8,397 nucleotides of DNA from Bacteroidales bacterium (GTDB taxonomy: Bacteria > Bacteroidota > Bacteroidia > Bacteroidales > WCHB1-69), in contig JAISTU010000106.1 in assembly GCA_031272415.1 (NCBI GenBank), positions 1-8,397 of the forward strand. Direction: 5' to 3'. The notes under the pieces are model-generated. The model saw nothing but the letters and a program-made list of their open reading frames with translations. It searched no databases and was not told the DNA's origin. Within the stretch, counting starts at the first letter, position 1, and each line of letters begins with the position of its first letter. Positions 5,534 through 8,397 of this stretch are shown piece after piece. The translations under genes and the position numbers were made by a program.

Positions 5534-6865
5534 ATGCCGAAAGTTTTTAAGATACGTAAAGGACTGAATATTAAGATAAAAGGAGAAAGTGCAAAAGAAA
5601 TATTGCCTTTCAATGCAAGTCGTTTTGCTCTCAAACCGGACGATTTTAGGTGGATTGTTCCCAAATTGCTTGTCAATGAAGGCGAGGCAGTGAAAGTAGG
5701 AACTCCATTGTTTTGCGACAAAGAAAACGAAAATTTACTCTTCGTTTCTCCTGCCAGCGGGACAGTCAAACAAATTGTAAGGGGTGAAAAACGCAAAATA
5801 GAATACGTTGAGATTGAGTCAGACAATCGTTTTGAATCTGTAACGATTGATATTCCGCCCATTACAAATGCTCAAAATATCACTTTGACCTTGCAAAAAT
5901 ACGGACTTTGGAACACTATCAGAGAGTTGCCATTCAATCGAATTGCCCGCCCAAACCGCTCTCCCAAAGCCATTTTTATTAGCGGATTTGACACGGCACC
6001 ATTAGCCCCTGATGTAAGTTATTTAATTGAAAATCAAATAGATACAATACAAAAGGGAATTGATATTATAACTCATTTAAGCAAAGGAAAAATTTATCTT
6101 TCTTTGTATAAAAAAGCAAATAATGATGAACTAAAAACGCTGTCGGGTATTGAATTTGTTTATTTTACGGGCAAACATCCTGCGGGCGATGTGAGCGTTC
6201 AAATTCATAAAATTTATCCTATCAATAAAGGCGAAATCGTGTGGTATATTGATTTGCAATCTTTGATAATGATAGGCAAATTGTTTGGCAATCAAAAATT
6301 GGATTTTTCTAAAAAGATTGCCATTTGTGGCACCGGATTGGAAAAGAGAGGCTATATTTCTATTCCACAAGGTGCAGAATTGTCAACTTTTTTATCCCAA
6401 AATGCAAAAAAAGGCAACTATCGCATTATCAGTGGTAATATTTTGACGGGAAAAAACATCTCTCAAAGTCCATTTGCAGGCTATTATCACCACCAAATCA
6501 CGGTTATTCCTGAGGGTGGTCAAAGGCGACTTTTTGGTTGGTTAGCCCCAGGATTTACGCTTTGGAGTTATTCTCGCACTTATCTTGCATGGCTTTTTCC
6601 GTGGAAAAAATTCAATCCTAACTCTTCTCTTAACGGAGGCATACGTCCTGTAATTTTTAATACTTATTATGACAACGTTTTTCCGTTTGATATTTTTCCT
6701 GCACAATTGCTCAAAGCCTGCATTGCGGAAGATATTGATTTAATGGAAAATCTGGGTATTTATGAGGTAACAGAAGAAGATTTTGCACTTTGTGAGGTCA
6801 TTTGTCCCTCCAAAATTGCATGGCAAGAGATTATTTTAAAAGGTTTAACAATGTTAAAAGATTAA
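5534..6865 (+). CDS. nqrA: Na+-translocating NADH:quinone oxidoreductase subunit A
   Basis: This 443-residue protein is NqrA, the cytoplasmic-side subunit of the Na+-pumping NADH:quinone oxidoreductase (Na+-NQR), which couples NADH oxidation to sodium export. Recognisable stretches are the start Lys-Ile-Arg-Lys-Gly-Leu-Asn-Ile (7-14) and Ser-Pro-Ala-Ser-Gly-Thr-Val (72-78). The family hallmark Leu-Pro-Phe-Asn-Arg-Ile-Ala-Arg-Pro (132-140) leads into Phe-Ile-Ser-Gly-Phe-Asp-Thr-Ala-Pro-Leu-Ala-Pro-Asp. Then come Thr-Gly-Lys-His-Pro-Ala-Gly-Asp-Val (212-220), Gly-Gly-Ile-Arg-Pro (368-372) and a C-terminal Met-Glu-Asn-Leu-Gly-Ile-Tyr-Glu-Val (404-412). I chose the ATG at 5534, where relatives begin. 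An in-frame TTG at 5492 would add 14 unrelated residues and overlaps the promoter. The gene is four bases upstream of nqrB and has its own promoter. Confidence 0.95.
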   Translation: MPKVFKIRKGLNIKIKGESAKEILPFNASRFALKPDDFRWIVPKLLVNEGEAVKVGTPLFCDKENENLLFVSPASGTVKQIVRGEKRKIEYVEIESDNRFESVTIDIPPITNAQNITLTLQKYGLWNTIRELPFNRIARPNRSPKAIFISGFDTAPLAPDVSYLIENQIDTIQKGIDIITHLSKGKIYLSLYKKANNDELKTLSGIEFVYFTGKHPAGDVSVQIHKIYPINKGEIVWYIDLQSLIMIGKLFGNQKLDFSKKIAICGTGLEKRGYISIPQGAELSTFLSQNAKKGNYRIISGNILTGKNISQSPFAGYYHHQITVIPEGGQRRLFGWLAPGFTLWSYSRTYLAWLFPWKKFNPNSSLNGGIRPVIFNTYYDNVFPFDIFPAQLLKACIAEDIDLMENLGIYEVTEEDFALCEVICPSKIAWQEIILKGLTMLKD

Positions 6866-6869
6866 AATT

Positions 6870-8048
6870 ATGCGACGGTTAGAAAAAATAAGCGAAAAAA
6901 TAGAAAAGAATTTTGAAAAAGGAAAACCTTTGCACCCTTTTTATTCACTTTTTGATGCAGCAGATACTTTTTTGCTGACCCCAAAAGATATTACTAAAAC
7001 AGGCAGTCATATTCGCGATGCGGTAGATATGAAAAGAGCAATGATGACGGTAATTGTGGCTCTTTTGCCTACACTTTTGTTTGGGTTGTGGAATATTGGT
7101 TATCAGCATAATTATTCTATTGACGGCAGTACGGAACTTCATATTTTGTCCAATTTTTGGTATGGATTTTTGGTGTGGTTGCCCATTGTGATTACGGTAT
7201 ATGTTTCAGGTTTATCTGTGGAAATTATTTTTGCACAAATTCGCAAGCATCAAGTTGCAGAAGGTTTTTTTGTAACAGGCATGTTAATACCTTTGATTGT
7301 GCCGCCCGGCATACCGCTTTGGATTGTTTCTTTGGCGACCATTTTTGCGGTCATTTTTGGTAAAGAAGTGTTTGGAGGCAATGGATACAATTTTTTAAAT
7401 CCTGCTTTGTTAGCCAGAGCATTTATATTTTTTGCTTATCCTTCTGTCATATCGGGCAATAAGGTGTGGATAGCGGACAAAGCAGATGCGTTTTCAGGGG
7501 CAACGCCTTTGGATATTTGCAAAAATGCAGCCGATGCAGGCTTAAATGCTAACGAATTATTGCAACAATTGCCGTCTATATTTGACTCTTTTATAGGCAT
7601 TATTCCCGGCTCTATCGGCGAAACATCTAAATTAGCCATATTGTTGGGTGGAATAATTTTGGTAATTACGGGCGTTGCAAGTTGGCGAATTATGGTGTCT
7701 ACAATGGCAGGCGGTTATCTTACTGCATTATTATTCAATCTGTTTGGCAGTGGTGCTTATGCGGCTGTGCCTGCTCATCAACAAATACTGATGGGTGGTT
7801 TGCTTTTTGCAGCCGTTTTTATGGCGACAGACCCTGTAAGTTCCACTCATACACGACAAGGTGAAATTATTTTCGGTTTATTGATAGGCATTTTAACCAT
7901 TTTGGTACGACAATGGAATCAAGGCTATGTTGAAGGACTTGTTTTGGGTTTATTCCTAATGAATGTATTAGCCCCTTTGATTGATTGGTGCGTTATTCAA
8001 CTTAATATCAACAAGCGGAAACGAAGAGCCATTAAAGCAAGGGTGTGA
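6870..8048 (+). CDS. nqrB: Na+-translocating NADH:quinone oxidoreductase subunit B
   Basis: This 392-residue integral membrane protein is NqrB, the core membrane subunit that carries flavin and takes part in sodium transport and quinone reduction. The N-terminus (1-55) is cytoplasmic, with Ser-His-Ile-Arg-Asp-Ala-Val-Asp-Met-Lys-Arg (46-56) before the first membrane segment (57-75). The conserved core includes Glu-Gly-Phe-Phe-Val-Thr-Gly (131-137), Leu-Ile-Val-Pro-Pro (142-146) and Lys-Glu-Val-Phe-Gly-Gly-Asn-Gly-Tyr-Asn-Phe-Leu-Asn-Pro-Ala (165-179). Thr212 in Ser-Gly-Ala-Thr-Pro-Leu (209-214) is the expected site of covalent FMN attachment by the flavin transferase ApbE (codon at 7503-7505). 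Met-Ala-Thr-Asp-Pro-Val-Ser lies near the C-terminus. It is some 20 residues shorter than Vibrio NqrB, mostly in the loop after the first segment. nqrC does not follow, which is unusual. Confidence 0.96.
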   Translation: MRRLEKISEKIEKNFEKGKPLHPFYSLFDAADTFLLTPKDITKTGSHIRDAVDMKRAMMTVIVALLPTLLFGLWNIGYQHNYSIDGSTELHILSNFWYGFLVWLPIVITVYVSGLSVEIIFAQIRKHQVAEGFFVTGMLIPLIVPPGIPLWIVSLATIFAVIFGKEVFGGNGYNFLNPALLARAFIFFAYPSVISGNKVWIADKADAFSGATPLDICKNAADAGLNANELLQQLPSIFDSFIGIIPGSIGETSKLAILLGGIILVITGVASWRIMVSTMAGGYLTALLFNLFGSGAYAAVPAHQQILMGGLLFAAVFMATDPVSSTHTRQGEIIFGLLIGILTILVRQWNQGYVEGLVLGLFLMNVLAPLIDWCVIQLNINKRKRRAIKARV

Positions 8049-8083
8049 TTTTTTTGCATAAATGAATAAAAATGTTATAAAAA

Positions 8084-8397
8084 ATGAAAAAAGAGCATGT
8101 AAACAAACTGATTTTAGGAGATAATTTAGTGGAAATGCGGCAAATGCCTGATGAGTCAATTGATTTGATTTATTTAGACCCGCCCTTTTTCAGCAATCGA
8201 ACTTATGAGGTAATATGGGGTGATGAGGGAGAGGTACGCAGTTTTGAAGACCGCTTTGCAGGCGGCATTGAGCATTACATACATTGGTTAAAACTTCGTG
8301 TGCGAGAGATGTATAGAATATTAAAACCGACAGGTAGCATTTTTTTACATTGTGATTGGCACGCAAGCCATTATATTAAAACAAATATTTTGGATGA
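8084..8397 (+). CDS. DNA methyltransferase, beta-class adenine-N6/cytosine-N4 type, N-terminal part only
   Basis: The first 104 residues are present and the gene runs off the right edge. The sequence contains Leu-Ile-Leu-Gly-Asp-Asn (9-14), a run Ser-Ile-Asp-Leu-Ile-Tyr-Leu-Asp-Pro-Pro-Phe (25-35) with the catalytic DPPF motif at 32-35, and Leu-Lys-Pro-Thr-Gly-Ser-Ile-Phe-Leu-His-Cys-Asp-Trp-His (80-93) with His-Tyr-Ile-Lys following. DPPF near the N-terminus, before any FxGxG cofactor motif, is the order of the beta class, which includes Type II and Type III (Mod) enzymes. It transfers a methyl group from S-adenosylmethionine to a base in a specific site, here not predictable. The ATG at 8084 is used because a later GTG with an AGGAG before it would remove the conserved start. 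Whether a restriction partner exists cannot be seen. Confidence 0.88.
   Translation, partial: MKKEHVNKLILGDNLVEMRQMPDESIDLIYLDPPFFSNRTYEVIWGDEGEVRSFEDRFAGGIEHYIHWLKLRVREMYRILKPTGSIFLHCDWHASHYIKTNILD

Noticed and set aside
8045..8058. A fifth copy of the shared promoter motif before the methyltransferase
   Set aside because: GTGATTTTTTTGCA resembles it but lacks the TA of TAnnTTTG and needs a shift, so it is not counted.
8116..8131. AGGAG followed by an in-frame GTG as the true methyltransferase start
   Set aside because: It would remove the conserved Leu-Gly-Asp-Asn region, and no other gene here uses a Shine-Dalgarno signal.

Overview
The window looks like a chromosomal segment of a Bacteroidota bacterium. 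Four things point there: the DNA is AT-rich, gene starts lack Shine-Dalgarno sequences, several promoter boxes fit the Bacteroidota -7 consensus TAnnTTTG, and one gene (3547-4545) encodes a DUF4290 protein, a family I know only from this phylum. I cannot name a genus.

Left, minus strand (1-3355). The window opens inside the N-terminal part of a secreted protein that begins like Bacteroidota beta-helix or adhesin-type surface proteins. After a gene-free spacer with heptameric repeats comes a tight three-gene minus-strand operon. In transcription order it is a NamZ-type (DUF1343/GH171) exo-N-acetylmuramidase with a signal peptide, a PAP2-family membrane phosphatase, and a DppB/OppB-type ABC transporter permease. 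A shared role in cell-wall turnover (release of MurNAc, dephosphorylation of a lipid carrier, peptide uptake) is attractive but is inference only.

Middle, plus strand (3356-5476). A divergent promoter region with back-to-back TAnnTTTG boxes and a second heptamer array separates that operon from a DUF4290 gene. Its product has a long Lys-tract plus Asn/Pro/Gln-rich tail. The gene overlaps the start of trxB (thioredoxin reductase) by 17 bases.

Right, plus strand (5477-8397). A promoter in the 57-base gap after trxB drives nqrA and nqrB, the first two subunits of the sodium-pumping NADH:quinone oxidoreductase. The usual next gene, nqrC, does not follow. Instead a beta-class DNA methyltransferase gene begins 35 bases after nqrB and runs off the right edge.

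Most of the content is recognisable housekeeping, and I do not see a clearly new multi-gene system. The items most worth a second look are the methyltransferase where nqrC is expected, the heptamer arrays, the 13-base motif shared by four promoters, and the low-complexity tail of the DUF4290 protein. Several gene starts matter: the PAP2 and NqrA genes should start at ATG 2145 and ATG 5534 rather than at the longer TTG alternatives.
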